DNA of 64,000 nt from positions 1-64,000 of the forward strand of contig DDJC01000020.1 in the NCBI GenBank assembly GCA_002339015.1, in the 5' to 3' direction. The notes under the pieces are model-generated. The model was not told the origin of the DNA. It saw only the letters and a program-made list of their open reading frames with translations, and did not search any database. The DNA comes from Burkholderiales bacterium UBA1834. Its GTDB lineage: Bacteria > Pseudomonadota > Gammaproteobacteria > Burkholderiales > Burkholderiaceae_C. Below are positions 1 through 8,718 of this stretch, piece by piece; positions within the stretch are counted from its first letter, which is position 1, and every line of letters starts with the position of its first letter. Both the position numbers and the translations under genes were made by a program.

Positions 1-984
1 GATGAGGTGCACCGCTTCAACAAGGCGCAGCAGGATGCCTTCCTGCCGCACGTGGAGTCAGGCCTGTTCACCTTCATCGGTGCCACCACCGAAAACCCAT
101 CGTTCGAGGTGAACGCGGCACTGCTGTCGCGCGCGACCGTGCACGTGCTGCGCTCGATGGACGAAGCGGCGATGCAGGCGCTGCTGCAGCGTGGCCAGGC
201 CGAGTTGCAGGGGCCATCGCTCACGGCCTCGGCGGCCGAGCGGCTGATCGCCTACGCCGATGGCGACGCACGCCGCCTGCTCAACACCTACGAGACGCTC
301 GCTGGCCTGCTGCGTGGGCAGACCGAGATCGACGAGGCGGCGCTGGAGCGCTCGCTGGGCGAGCAACTGCGCCGCTACGACAAGGGCGGCGACCAGTTCT
401 ACGACACCATCTCGGCCCTGCACAAGTCGGTGCGCGGTTCCGACCCGGACGCGGCGCTGTACTGGTTCGTGCGCATGCTCGATGGCGGCGTGGATCCTCG
501 CTACATCGTGCGGCGCCTGATCCGCATGGCCAGCGAGGACATCGGCCTGGCTGATCCGCGAGCGCTGCGCTTGGCACTCGATGCCGCCGAGACCTACGAG
601 CGCCTGGGCAGCCCCGAAGGCGAGTTGACGCTGGCGCAGTGCGTGATCTACCTGGCGATGGCGCCCAAGAGCAATGCGGCTTATGTGGCCTACAAGGCCG
701 CGAAGGCCTGGGTGTCCAAGGACCAGAGCCGGCCCGTGCCCATGCACCTGCGCAACGCTCCTACCAAGCTGATGAAGGAGCTGGGCCACGGCGCGAACTA
801 CCGCTATGCGCACGATGAGCCCGATGCCGTGGCCAGGGGCGAACAGTACTTTCCGGATGGCATGGCGGCGCAGGCTTTTTACAAACCGGTGCCGCGTGGG
901 CTGGAGATCAAGATCGGCGAGCGGTTGGCGCAACTGCGCGGGGCAGGGCAGGGCGCTGCGGCTGACGACGCGGACGAGGCCTGA
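1..984 (+). CDS. rarA: Replication-associated recombination protein A (RarA/MgsA), C-terminal part
   Basis: AAA+ ATPase of the RarA/MgsA/WRNIP1 family, which acts at stalled replication forks next to clamp-loader-like proteins. The gene enters from outside the window, so the Walker A loop is missing. The first visible residues are the Walker B motif DEVHRF, followed by the family signature ATTENPSFEVN and the arginine-finger region LLSRATVHVL. The remaining 327 residues cover the lid and the C-terminal tetramerisation domain, ending in an Ala/Asp-rich tail. The frame is open to the window edge, so the GTG at base 7 is not a real start. Assignment is by family motifs and is secure; only the 5' end is unknown. 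Confidence 0.93.
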   Translation, partial: DEVHRFNKAQQDAFLPHVESGLFTFIGATTENPSFEVNAALLSRATVHVLRSMDEAAMQALLQRGQAELQGPSLTASAAERLIAYADGDARRLLNTYETLAGLLRGQTEIDEAALERSLGEQLRRYDKGGDQFYDTISALHKSVRGSDPDAALYWFVRMLDGGVDPRYIVRRLIRMASEDIGLADPRALRLALDAAETYERLGSPEGELTLAQCVIYLAMAPKSNAAYVAYKAAKAWVSKDQSRPVPMHLRNAPTKLMKELGHGANYRYAHDEPDAVARGEQYFPDGMAAQAFYKPVPRGLEIKIGERLAQLRGAGQGAAADDADEA

Positions 985-1049
985 GCGCGACGCGGGCCTC
1001 CTGCGCCACGGGTGGGCATCGTCGTTGCTTGCACCGACCGCACGCTGGT

Positions 1050-1068
1050 GGCAGGCTTGAACCCTGCC
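1050..1068 (+). terminator. Possible weak terminator hairpin after rarA
   Basis: Six-base inverted repeat GGCAGG / CCTGCC with a seven-base loop in the rarA-eutB gap, followed by GCCTGTTTGTCTG. The T-tract is poor, so this may be only an incidental hairpin or a rho-assisted end. Confidence 0.25.
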
Positions 1069-1112
1069 GCCTGTTTGTCTGCTGTCTGGCTTGCAACGCT
1101 GGAGACCCACCC

Positions 1113-2510
1113 ATGCCTCAGCCTGCCTACACCCACCGCGCCGGCGTGCACACGCACGCCTACCGCGACCTGAAAGACCTGATGGCCAAGGCCACCCCTG
1201 CGCGTTCGGGCGATGCGCTGGCCGGCGTAGCCGCGCACACCGCACAGGAGCGCGTGGTGGCGCAGATGGCCCTGGCCGAGCTGCCGTTGCGTACTTTCCT
1301 GAATGAGGCCTTGATCCCTTATGAAGAGGACGAGGTCACGCGCTTGATCATCGACACGCATGACGCGCAGGCCTTCGCGCCGATCGCGCACCTCACGGTG
1401 GGCGATCTGCGCAACTGGCTGCTGGCCGACGACACCGATGCGGCCCAGCTGGTGGCCGTGGCGCCGGGCATCACGCCCGAGATGGCCGCCGCCGTGAGCA
1501 AGCTGATGCGCCACCAGGATCTGATCCTGGTGGCCCGCAAATGCGAAGTGCGATCGGCCTTTCGCAACACCATCGGGCTGCCAGGGCGGCTGTCCACACG
1601 CCTTCAGCCCAACCACCCGACGGACGACGCCGATGGCATCGCGGCCAGCGTGCTCGACGGCCTGCTGTACGGCAGCGGTGATGCGGTGATCGGCATCAAC
1701 CCGGCCAGCGACAACGTGCCTCAGGTGATCCGCCTGGTGACGATGCTGGCAGACATCATCGAGCACTACGCTATCCCCACGCAATCGTGCGTGCTGACCC
1801 ATGTGACCAACACGATGGCCGCCATTGAGCGCGGTGCGCCGGTGGACCTGGTGTTCCAGTCCATTGGCGGCACACAGGCCACCAACACCAGCTTCGGCAT
1901 CGATCTGGCCCTGCTGGCCGAGGCGCGCGACGCGGCGCTGTCGCTGCAACGCGGCACGGTGGGCGACAACGTGATGTATTTCGAGACAGGGCAGGGCAGT
2001 GCCCTGTCGGCCAATGGCCACCATGGCGTCGATCAGCAGACCTGCGAAGCCCGTGCCTACGCTGTGGCCCGCGCGTTCAAGCCGCTGCTGGTGAACACGG
2101 TGGTGGGCTTCATCGGGCCGGAGTATCTGTACGACGGCAAGCAGATCATCCGCGCGGGGCTGGAGGACCACTTCTGCGCCAAGCTGATGGGTCTGCCCAT
2201 GGGCTGCGATGTCTGCTATACCAACCATGCCGAGGCGGACCAGGACGACATGGACACGCTGCTGACCCTGCTGGGTGCGGCAGGGTGCACTTACGTGATG
2301 GGTGTGCCTGGCGCGGACGACATCATGCTCAACTACCAGACCACGTCCTTCCACGACGCGCTGTATGTGCGCCGTGTGCTGGGACTGCGGCCCGCGCCGG
2401 AGTTCGAGGCCTGGCTGGCGCAGACGCGCATTTTCCGTGAGACAGGGCCAGGTTTCAGCTTGCACGAGGCGCTGCCTGCGGCCTTCCTGCCGGCCTTGTC
2501 CGAGGGGTGA
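1113..2510 (+). CDS. eutB: Ethanolamine ammonia-lyase large subunit EutB
   Basis: Catalytic TIM-barrel subunit of the adenosylcobalamin-dependent enzyme that splits ethanolamine into acetaldehyde and ammonia. The 465-aa length fits the family (about 450-465). Family segments are visible: GFIGPEYLYDG, MGCDVCYTNHAEAD and the C-terminal VMGVPGADDIMLNYQTTSFHD. The start at 1113 is chosen because GGAG lies at 1101-1104 and homology begins at MPQPAYTHRAG; an in-frame upstream start at 1029 would add a cysteine-rich stretch with no family resemblance. eutC follows after four bases. No microcompartment genes or reactivase eutA are seen, so this is the minimal eutBC form. The B12 it needs could come from the cob operon at 47-57 kb. 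Confidence 0.95.
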   Translation: MPQPAYTHRAGVHTHAYRDLKDLMAKATPARSGDALAGVAAHTAQERVVAQMALAELPLRTFLNEALIPYEEDEVTRLIIDTHDAQAFAPIAHLTVGDLRNWLLADDTDAAQLVAVAPGITPEMAAAVSKLMRHQDLILVARKCEVRSAFRNTIGLPGRLSTRLQPNHPTDDADGIAASVLDGLLYGSGDAVIGINPASDNVPQVIRLVTMLADIIEHYAIPTQSCVLTHVTNTMAAIERGAPVDLVFQSIGGTQATNTSFGIDLALLAEARDAALSLQRGTVGDNVMYFETGQGSALSANGHHGVDQQTCEARAYAVARAFKPLLVNTVVGFIGPEYLYDGKQIIRAGLEDHFCAKLMGLPMGCDVCYTNHAEADQDDMDTLLTLLGAAGCTYVMGVPGADDIMLNYQTTSFHDALYVRRVLGLRPAPEFEAWLAQTRIFRETGPGFSLHEALPAAFLPALSEG

Positions 2511-2514
2511 TGCC

Positions 2515-3426
2515 ATGGGCGCTCATTCTGACGATGCCCATGCGCCACCCGTGCCCCGCGGCGATGCGGGGGTTGTCGAGAACCCCTGGGGCGCGCTTCG
2601 CCGTCTCACGGTTGCGCGGATCGCGCTGGGCCGGGCGGGCGTGAGCCAGCCCACCGCGCCGCAGTTGGCCTTTCAGCTGGCGCATGCGCAGGCGCGCGAT
2701 GCCGTGCACCTGGCCCTGGACGCGCAGGCGCTGCAGGCCGCGCTGGAAGCATTGGGCCATGGCTGCCTGCGCCTGCACAGTGCCGCGCCGGATCGCGGCG
2801 CTTATCTGCAGCGGCCGGATCTGGGCAGGCGGCTGGACGCGGCCTCGCGTGACAGCCTGCTGGCCGCCAATGCAGCCAGGGGGCGGGCCGTTCAAGACGT
2901 GCACGCACCCCTTGCTGGATCAACCGATCCGCAGCGGGCCTATGACGTCGCCTTCGTGGTGGCCGATGGCCTGTCTGCCCTGGCCATCGCCAGCCATGCG
3001 CTGCCTTTCCTGCAGGCGGTGTTGCCACGGCTGAGTGCCCAGGGGTGGCGCGTGGCTCCCTTGGCCCTGGTGGAGCAGGGGCGTGTGGCCGTGGCCGACG
3101 AGGTGGGCGAGCTGCTGGGCGCCAAGCTGGTGGTGATCCTGATCGGTGAGCGGCCGGGCTTGAGCTCACCGGACAGCATGGGCCTGTACCTGACCTGGAT
3201 GCCGCGCGTGGGGCTGAGCGATGCCAGCCGCAACTGCATCTCCAATGTGCGTCCGGCCGGCCTGCCTCTGGCGGACGCGGCGGACAAGCTGCTGTGGCTG
3301 ATGACCGAGGCGCGGCGTCGCGGCCTCAGCGGCGTGGCCTTGAAGGACGAGACCACGCCGGCGGTTGCGGGGCGGGGTGCCCTGCCGCCCACGTCGTTTC
3401 TGTTGCCCGGCCAGGGGGATGCCTGA
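2515..3426 (+). CDS. eutC: Ethanolamine ammonia-lyase small subunit EutC
   Basis: Small subunit that completes the B12-binding site of ethanolamine ammonia-lyase. At 303 aa it is in the usual range. Recognisable parts are NPWGALRRLTVARIALGRAG near the N-terminus, the middle AFVVADGLSALAI, and the C-terminal NCISNVRPAGLPLADAADK segment. The ATG at 2515 lies just after the eutB stop, giving translational coupling. An open frame from 2302 overlaps eutB and is a shadow of it. Nothing in the fold looks broken. Confidence 0.94.
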   Translation: MGAHSDDAHAPPVPRGDAGVVENPWGALRRLTVARIALGRAGVSQPTAPQLAFQLAHAQARDAVHLALDAQALQAALEALGHGCLRLHSAAPDRGAYLQRPDLGRRLDAASRDSLLAANAARGRAVQDVHAPLAGSTDPQRAYDVAFVVADGLSALAIASHALPFLQAVLPRLSAQGWRVAPLALVEQGRVAVADEVGELLGAKLVVILIGERPGLSSPDSMGLYLTWMPRVGLSDASRNCISNVRPAGLPLADAADKLLWLMTEARRRGLSGVALKDETTPAVAGRGALPPTSFLLPGQGDA

Positions 3427-3474
3427 GATTGCCCGACAATCCCGCATCGATTGAATCCCCGCCGGAGCCACCCC

Positions 3475-3714
3475 ATGAAGACCTACGACATCGAACTGCA
3501 GCGCCTGAAGTCGGCCAAGCACAACAAGGGCCTGATCGAGCTGGGTGTCGATGTGCTGGTGCAGCCCCGCCAGGCCAAGGGCGAAGATGCCGCCACTACC
3601 AGCTGCCTGTCGATCCCGGTGGACGATGCACGCACCCTGCTGATCCTGCTCAAGCAGCAGTTGACCGAAATCGACAAGCTCAATCCACGCAGCCGCCGCT
3701 CAGGGCGTTGCTGA
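3475..3714 (+). CDS. Conserved 79-aa hypothetical protein
   Basis: Small soluble protein of unknown function with the sequence start MKTYDIELQRLKSAKHNKGLIEL. An alternating core (ELGVDVLVQPRQAKG) and a closing helix (ARTLLILLKQQLTEIDKL) suggest a compact alpha/beta fold, then a basic tail. The start is set by GGAG about nine bases upstream; the earlier in-frame start at 3451 has no ribosome site. It sits between eutC and the convergent gshA. The codon pattern looks like a true gene, but I cannot assign a role. Confidence 0.75.
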   Translation: MKTYDIELQRLKSAKHNKGLIELGVDVLVQPRQAKGEDAATTSCLSIPVDDARTLLILLKQQLTEIDKLNPRSRRSGRC

Positions 3715-3731
3715 GGACAAGCCTGGCTGGC

Positions 3732-5249
3732 TCATACCACCAGGTGTTCGGGGGACATGTAGTCCTGCCTGAAGGCCTCGAAAGACAAGGTGTCTGCGGA
3801 CTCGATGCCGGCTTGCTCCTCGATGGACGCGGCGGCCTGCTGCGCGAACAGTGTGTCCATGCTGGTCGGCCATTCCAGCTCAAGCAGCGCGTCGCGTGCC
3901 AGGATGGATCTGGCCAGGCCAAACCCCGCGTGGCCACTGGCCGGATCCTGCGCCATGGCCGCGATCACGGCCGCCGACGGCAATCGTGAAGGATCATCCA
4001 GCGCCGCGTTCGCCGTTGCCCAGGCCTGGCGGTAGCCATCGCCGCCCAGGGTGGCGTCCAGGCGCTCTGCAATCGGCAGGCAGGCTGCCACGATCTCACG
4101 GGCCCAGTTCGTCAGCAGCACGGGCTGGCCGTCGCGCTCCAGGCGCAGGCCAGGCTCGCGGCCGCGTGCTGCAGTGCTCTGCTGGTTGCGCCCCAGGGCC
4201 GCGATTTCATCAGGTGTGTCCGGCGGGCTGTCGCTCAGCAGGCAGTGCAGCAGGAAGGTGTCGAGGAAGCGCGCCGTGGCCTCATCGATGCCCACGGGCA
4301 GGAATGGATTCAGGTCCATGCACCGCACCTCGACATACTCCACGCCACGTTCGCGCAAAGCGTGCAGCGGGCGTTCGCCTGACTTGATCACACGCTTGGG
4401 CCGGATGGTGCTGTAGAACTCGTTCTCGATCTGAAGCAGCGAGGTCGACAGCTGCTTGTAGCCGCCGGCTTCATCGCGGATGCCCAAGGCTTCATAAGCG
4501 GGGTAGGGCTTGGTCAGTGCGCCCTGCAGCGAACCAGCGTAGCCCTTGAGGCAGTTATAGCTCACGGCCAGTGCGCTCTGGGCGTCGCTCTGGTAGCCCA
4601 GGCGGCCCATCCGCAGCGAGGTGGCATGCGGCAGAACCATGGTCTGCCTGCCCAGTGGTTGCAGGCCGTGGGACAGGCCGTCGACGAAGCCGGCGGTCGT
4701 GGCAGGCGATGCGCCAAACAGCCACAGCAGCAGGAAGGACTGGCGGCGGAAATTGCGGATCAGGGCGAAGTAATCGTCATTGCTCAGCCCGGGCAGCGAC
4801 CAGTTGTAGTGGATGCCCGAGATGGTCTGCATGCGCGGTCCATAGCGGTTCGCCAGGCCGATGCGGTAGACGCGCTTGGCCTGCCCGACATTGGAGGCGC
4901 CGTACTGCCCGATGGGGATGCCTGCATCGGGCGGGAGATCGCACGGCATGCTGCTGACCCACAGCTGCTCGTCACCAATGTGGCGGTAGACGAACTGGTG
5001 GATCCGGGTCAGCTCGGCCACGGCATCGGCCACGCTGGTGTGTGCACCCGTGACCAGCTCCAGCTGCGATTCGCTGAAATCGGTGGTGATGTGCGGGTTC
5101 GTCAGCGCCGATCCCAGCGCTGCGGGGTGGGGCGTGAGGGCGAGCCGGCCACGGGGCGTGGTGCGCAGGCTTTCCTTTTCGATGCCGCGGCGCATGCCTT
5201 GGAGTTGTTCGGGCGACAGGGCGCGCAGCCGGTCGGTCAGGGTGGTCAC
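3732..5249 (-). CDS. gshA: Glutamate-cysteine ligase, proteobacterial GshA type
   Basis: First enzyme of glutathione synthesis: ATP-dependent joining of glutamate (gamma-carboxyl) to cysteine. The 505-aa length and the N-terminal motif GMRRGIEKESLR, followed by TDFSESQLELVTG, identify the E. coli-like family (about 518 aa) rather than the plant-like form. Further family segments are ISGIHYNWSLPG, RNFRRQSFLLLWLFGASPA and EVRCMDLNPFLPVGID. It is transcribed away from the amidotransferase-like gene at 5405 across a 155-bp divergent region. gshB is not nearby. Confidence 0.95.
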   Translation of the reverse strand: MTTLTDRLRALSPEQLQGMRRGIEKESLRTTPRGRLALTPHPAALGSALTNPHITTDFSESQLELVTGAHTSVADAVAELTRIHQFVYRHIGDEQLWVSSMPCDLPPDAGIPIGQYGASNVGQAKRVYRIGLANRYGPRMQTISGIHYNWSLPGLSNDDYFALIRNFRRQSFLLLWLFGASPATTAGFVDGLSHGLQPLGRQTMVLPHATSLRMGRLGYQSDAQSALAVSYNCLKGYAGSLQGALTKPYPAYEALGIRDEAGGYKQLSTSLLQIENEFYSTIRPKRVIKSGERPLHALRERGVEYVEVRCMDLNPFLPVGIDEATARFLDTFLLHCLLSDSPPDTPDEIAALGRNQQSTAARGREPGLRLERDGQPVLLTNWAREIVAACLPIAERLDATLGGDGYRQAWATANAALDDPSRLPSAAVIAAMAQDPASGHAGFGLARSILARDALLELEWPTSMDTLFAQQAAASIEEQAGIESADTLSFEAFRQDYMSPEHLVV

Positions 5250-5404
5250 AATGCGCTCTCCTCGGGAGCCTGTCGTCGGTGTGGAGGCGCGAACATATCA
5301 GAGATGGGAAATCTTTGCAGACTGCTGCCTGTCATGAGGGCATCGCATAGCCATCTGCTGGAATGTTTCTTGCGGGGCGAGAAGAAAAAGCAGAACATCA
5401 ACCC

Positions 5405-6064
5405 ATGTGCCTGATCATCAAGAAGCCTGCGGGGCGCCGCATCACCACGGATTTCCTTGAAAACGCCTGGCGGCACAACCACCATGGCTGGGGCTTCTTC
5501 CATCTTGAGCACCCGGATCAGCGTGACGCCACGCCGCAGCGCCTGGTCTGGGCCAAAGGGCTCGATGTCGAGGCCTTGATCACGCACAACACCAGCCTGC
5601 CGCTCGATGCGAAGGTCTATCTGCACCTGCGCCGTGCCACCCACGGCGATGTCAACCGCGAGATGGCACACCCTTTCGAGGTACGCCCTGGTCTGCTGCT
5701 GATGCACAACGGCAGCATCGACTGCCTGGCTCCGCAGGACACGGCGGTGAGCGACACGGCCGAACTGGTCCGTCTGCTGCGCGACATGCTTGCAGGGCTG
5801 TCCGGGGCCCAGGCGGGCAGGTTGATCCGCTCGCAGGGCTTTCAGGCGCTGACGGCGACGCTGATCCAGGGCTCCATGGTGCTGCTGCTCGATGCGCAGG
5901 GGCCTGTCCGGCTGGGGCGTGCCTGGCATGCGGTGCGGCGCGAGGAATGGGATGAAGCCATGGCTGGCATCGAGGTGTCCAATACGCACACCTGGGGCGA
6001 ACACTCGGCTGCGCAGGCGCAGAGCCCTGAAGCGGTGCACCGAGGACAGGCTGTCTTGGCCTGA
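5405..6064 (+). CDS. Class II glutamine amidotransferase-like protein
   Basis: A 219-aa stand-alone Ntn-hydrolase-like protein. The start MCLIIKKPAGRRI puts cysteine at position 2, as expected for the N-terminal nucleophile after Met removal. Further features of the fold are NAWRHNHHGWGFF, LHLRRATHGDVNREMAHPF and LLMHNGSID, matching the Arg, Gly-Asp and Asn-Gly positions that hold glutamine in class II amidotransferases. No synthase domain is fused and no partner is adjacent, so the acceptor is unknown. The chosen ATG is required to expose Cys2; the upstream in-frame start at 5363 would bury it. Confidence 0.7.
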   Translation: MCLIIKKPAGRRITTDFLENAWRHNHHGWGFFHLEHPDQRDATPQRLVWAKGLDVEALITHNTSLPLDAKVYLHLRRATHGDVNREMAHPFEVRPGLLLMHNGSIDCLAPQDTAVSDTAELVRLLRDMLAGLSGAQAGRLIRSQGFQALTATLIQGSMVLLLDAQGPVRLGRAWHAVRREEWDEAMAGIEVSNTHTWGEHSAAQAQSPEAVHRGQAVLA

Positions 6065-6093
6065 GGTGGCAGCGCACCGGTGTGCGCGCGTGC

Positions 6094-6540
6094 TCATCGG
6101 CCTGACGCTGGCGGCGCTGGCGCCGGCGCAGACAGCCCTGCAGCCTGGTAGGTGCGCAGATAGGCCAGCAGATCGGCGATCTTGCGGTCGCTGTACCCGT
6201 AGCTGACGAAGCGCATCGACGTGCCGGGCACCACGGCCTGCGGATCGCGGATGTAGGCAGCCAGCGTCTGCTCGGTCCAGACGATGCCGGAGCGCTTCAT
6301 CGCGGCGGAGTAGCGGTAATCCGTGGTGCTGCCGGCGCGCCGTCCAAACAGCGCATTGAGCTGAGGCCCGAAGGCTGCCCGTGCAGAGCGGCCCACCTGA
6401 TGGCAGGAAGCGCAAGGCACGAAGGCCGTTTTGCCCGATTGGACCTGCTGGGCTGACGGCTCAGCTGCAGGGGCGGTTGGCACCATCCATATGCCCAGAA
6501 GGGTCGCCAGGAACAACGGCCGTGTGTTCATGGTGCCCAT
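6094..6540 (-). CDS. Periplasmic class I cytochrome c
   Basis: Small soluble electron carrier of the mitochondrial cytochrome c type. A signal peptide (hydrophobic FLATLLGIWMV, likely cut after APAAE) is followed by the haem site CASCH and a distal Met in VPGTSMRF. The family segments FGPQLNALFGRRAG and YRYSAAMKRSGIVWTEQTL are also present. The protein ends in a Pro/Ala tail. Two close in-frame ATGs (6540 and 6531) are possible and neither has a clear ribosome site. It lies convergent to the amidotransferase-like gene, and no oxidase is adjacent, so the partner is unknown. Confidence 0.88.
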   Translation of the reverse strand: MGTMNTRPLFLATLLGIWMVPTAPAAEPSAQQVQSGKTAFVPCASCHQVGRSARAAFGPQLNALFGRRAGSTTDYRYSAAMKRSGIVWTEQTLAAYIRDPQAVVPGTSMRFVSYGYSDRKIADLLAYLRTYQAAGLSAPAPAPPASGR

Positions 6541-6591
6541 TGTCGCCGGCCGACCGCCCGCGTGCTTTGGCCTGCCTCAACAAGTCGACGC

Positions 6592-7134
6592 TCAGGCCTT
6601 GTCGATGCCTGTCAGCCAGCGCACCACCGCGTCGAACTGCTGCGAGCTGTGAGGGTGGGACATCAGCCCTTCGACCACGAAGGTGCCGACGGTGGCCATC
6701 AGCGCCGCTTTCGGGCGGCTCATGCCCTTGGCCGTCATGTGCTGCACCAGCAAGGTGTCGAGCATCTGGTGGAAGCGGTCGTGCCATTCGCGCACGGCCT
6801 CCGAGTGCGCCAGCCGCGCATGCACGGTGGACACCAGTCGGCTGGCCTGGTTGAACTCGCCCAGCAGCCATTTCAACTGCGCCGACAAGGGCTCTTGCTG
6901 ACGCTGCGGCAGCGTTGCGAGCGCCTGGTTGACGAGACGGTCCAGCACGGCGATCAGCAGCTCGTCCTTGTTGGCGAAGTACCAGTACAGCGTGTTGGGC
7001 GCCACACCGGCGGCCGAGGCCACATGGGCCATGGACGTGGCCTCGTAGCCCTGCGTGACGAAGAGCTGGCAGGCGGCCAGCTCGATCTCGTCGCGCTTGA
7101 GCTGGCGGTCGATGTCGCGCTTGTTGCGGGCCAT
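6592..7134 (-). CDS. TetR-family transcriptional regulator
   Basis: A 180-aa one-domain regulator. The N-terminal helix-turn-helix is typical (ACQLFVTQGYEATSMAHVAS, then AGVAPNTLYWYFANKDELL); the C-terminal ligand domain is not assignable to a substrate. I chose MARNKRD at 7134 because the upstream ATG at 7200 lies inside an operator palindrome, though no good ribosome site precedes 7134. The gene faces the three-gene operon beginning at 7221, and two matching palindromes lie in the gap. It very likely represses itself and that operon. Confidence 0.88.
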   Translation of the reverse strand: MARNKRDIDRQLKRDEIELAACQLFVTQGYEATSMAHVASAAGVAPNTLYWYFANKDELLIAVLDRLVNQALATLPQRQQEPLSAQLKWLLGEFNQASRLVSTVHARLAHSEAVREWHDRFHQMLDTLLVQHMTAKGMSRPKAALMATVGTFVVEGLMSHPHSSQQFDAVVRWLTGIDKA

Positions 7135-7151
7135 GGGGAGGAGTAGCGGCG

Positions 7152-7172
7152 ATCTTGAATGCGGATCAAGAC
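7152..7172. promoter_or_regulatory. TetR operator candidate 1 (imperfect palindrome)
   Basis: ATCTTGAAT-N3-GATCAAGAC. Its left arm is identical to that of operator 2, 35 bp further on. It lies 18 bp upstream of the tetR start, so a bound repressor would block that promoter. Confidence 0.75.
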
Positions 7173-7186
7173 ATGGTACATTGCTG

Positions 7187-7207
7187 ATCTTGAATGGCAT
7201 TCAAGAT
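7187..7207. promoter_or_regulatory. TetR operator candidate 2 (perfect palindrome)
   Basis: ATCTTGAAT-N3-ATTCAAGAT, a perfect 9-bp inverted repeat, 14 bp before the chosen start of the gene at 7221. Two copies of one palindrome between divergent genes is the classic layout of a TetR self-regulated locus. Confidence 0.8.
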
Positions 7208-7220
7208 AAAGCGCAAGACC

Positions 7221-7808
7221 ATGCTCGATGACGACAAGCCCCCTACCCGCGAGGCACTGGCACGGATGAGCTGCCGTGAGCTGATGGCCTTGTTCGCCAC
7301 GCTGGACGCGCCGCCACTCGTGGAAATGAACGGGGAGTACGCCGCCAGCCTGCTGGCCCAGCCCGGCCTCCTGGCCGGCCTGATCGGGCGCGCCACCGTG
7401 GGCAACCCGGTGATGCCCGGGCGCTGGCTGTGCAAGGCCTTCCGGCCCGTGACGGACGAGCGTGGGCGGGGCTACAACGGCTTCGCGCAGTTGGGCCGCA
7501 CCGTGAGCCGTTTTCCGATGCAGACGCTGATGGCGCCCTCGCGCTACGACGGCCGCCCCGCCTACCAGCTGGTCTACCGCGCCTACCGTTCGCTGTGCGG
7601 CCACATCCACATGGTCGACGAGGTGCGCCGCGTGGCGCCGGGGCTGTACCTGGGCATCGGTACCTGGGGCTTCAGCGACCGGCAGCGCCGCATCCCGCTG
7701 CCCTTTGTGCTGGAAGGCCCGGTGGCGCCCTACCGGGGCGACATCGGTGTGGCCCGCACGCGCTTCGATGTGCGCACCGAAGTGCCCGCGCTGCGGCAGG
7801 CGGCCTGA
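7221..7808 (+). CDS. Hypothetical protein, first gene of TetR-controlled operon
   Basis: A 195-aa soluble protein of unrecognised function. It has no signal peptide or membrane segment and carries aromatic motifs GRWLCKAFRP, GRGYNGFAQLGRT and GIGTWGFSDRQRR that hint at a small ligand-binding beta fold. The ATG at 7221 is preferred because an in-frame ATG at 7194 lies inside the operator palindrome. It precedes an SDR enzyme and a saccharopine dehydrogenase-like protein on the same strand, under a TetR regulator, so a role in processing a lipid-like or xenobiotic substrate is possible. That role is inferred from context only. Confidence 0.7.
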   Translation: MLDDDKPPTREALARMSCRELMALFATLDAPPLVEMNGEYAASLLAQPGLLAGLIGRATVGNPVMPGRWLCKAFRPVTDERGRGYNGFAQLGRTVSRFPMQTLMAPSRYDGRPAYQLVYRAYRSLCGHIHMVDEVRRVAPGLYLGIGTWGFSDRQRRIPLPFVLEGPVAPYRGDIGVARTRFDVRTEVPALRQAA

Positions 7809-7910
7809 GCAGGCGCGACGGCCACGGCAACCACCGGCCCTGTTCGGCGCACGGCCGCCGGCCCTCACCCACATCCGACATCCAGCCCACCCGCACCACA
7901 AGGCACAGGC

Positions 7911-8711
7911 ATGACCAAGACCACCCCCACCCGCAAGGCCCTCATCACGGGCGCATCCGCCGGCATCGGTGCCACCTTCGCCCGCGAACTGGCCGCGCGG
8001 AACTACGACCTGCTGCTGGTGGCGCGCCGCGCCGAACGACTGCAGGATCTGGCCCGACAGTTGTCGCGCGAGCACGGCGTGCGCTGCGAGGTGTTCTCGG
8101 CCGATCTGGCCGATCCGGATTCGCCGCGTGCGGTGGCGGCGCACGTGGCGCAGCTGGGTTGGCAGATCGACTTCCTGGTCAACAACGCGGGCCTGTCGGG
8201 CCGCCAGACCTTCGTGGCGACGCCCTGGCCGCAACTGGCCGGCGAGATCCAGTTGATGATGACCACGCTGACCGAATTGATCCACCGGCTGGCGCCCAGC
8301 ATGATCGAGCGCGGCTGGGGGCGCATCGTCAACGTGTCGTCGCTGGCGGCCTTGTCGCCCGCCGGCGAGAGCCTGCTGTACTCGGCCATCAAGACCTATG
8401 TGCTGGTGATGTCCGAGTCGCTCGACATGGAGTTCAAGCGCCACGGCGTGCACGTGACGGCGCTGTGCCCCGGCTTCACCCACAGCGAGTTCCACGACGT
8501 GATGGGCACGCGCGGCGTGGCCAACAAGCTGCCGGGCATCCTGTGGCAGCAACCCGAGGCCGTGGTGCGCGCCGGCATCGCGGCCGTGATGAAGGGCAAG
8601 CCCGTGTGCGTGCCGGGCGTCGTCAACAAGGTGCTGGCGGCCTCGATGCGCCCGATGCCTGGCTGGCTGCGCTACCAGATGGGCAAGACCTTCAACCCCT
8701 TCAAGGCGTGA
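7911..8711 (+). CDS. Short-chain dehydrogenase/reductase (SDR)
   Basis: Classical NAD(P)-dependent SDR of 266 aa. The Rossmann motif TGASAGIG is near residue 10, NNAG near residue 93, and the catalytic Ser (VNVSS) and Tyr-x3-Lys (YSAIK) are intact. ARRAERL after beta strand 2 favours NADP(H). The C-terminal part (MRPMPGWLRYQMGKTF) is amphipathic, as in membrane-associated SDRs acting on fatty or steroid-like substrates. It is the second gene of the TetR-controlled operon; the third follows after seven bases. Confidence 0.9.
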   Translation: MTKTTPTRKALITGASAGIGATFARELAARNYDLLLVARRAERLQDLARQLSREHGVRCEVFSADLADPDSPRAVAAHVAQLGWQIDFLVNNAGLSGRQTFVATPWPQLAGEIQLMMTTLTELIHRLAPSMIERGWGRIVNVSSLAALSPAGESLLYSAIKTYVLVMSESLDMEFKRHGVHVTALCPGFTHSEFHDVMGTRGVANKLPGILWQQPEAVVRAGIAAVMKGKPVCVPGVVNKVLAASMRPMPGWLRYQMGKTFNPFKA

Positions 8712-8718
8712 GCGTGGC

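Noticed and set aside
7194..7220. ATG at 7194 as start of the first gene of the TetR-controlled operon
   Set aside because: It falls inside the perfect operator palindrome; 7221 is a better start.
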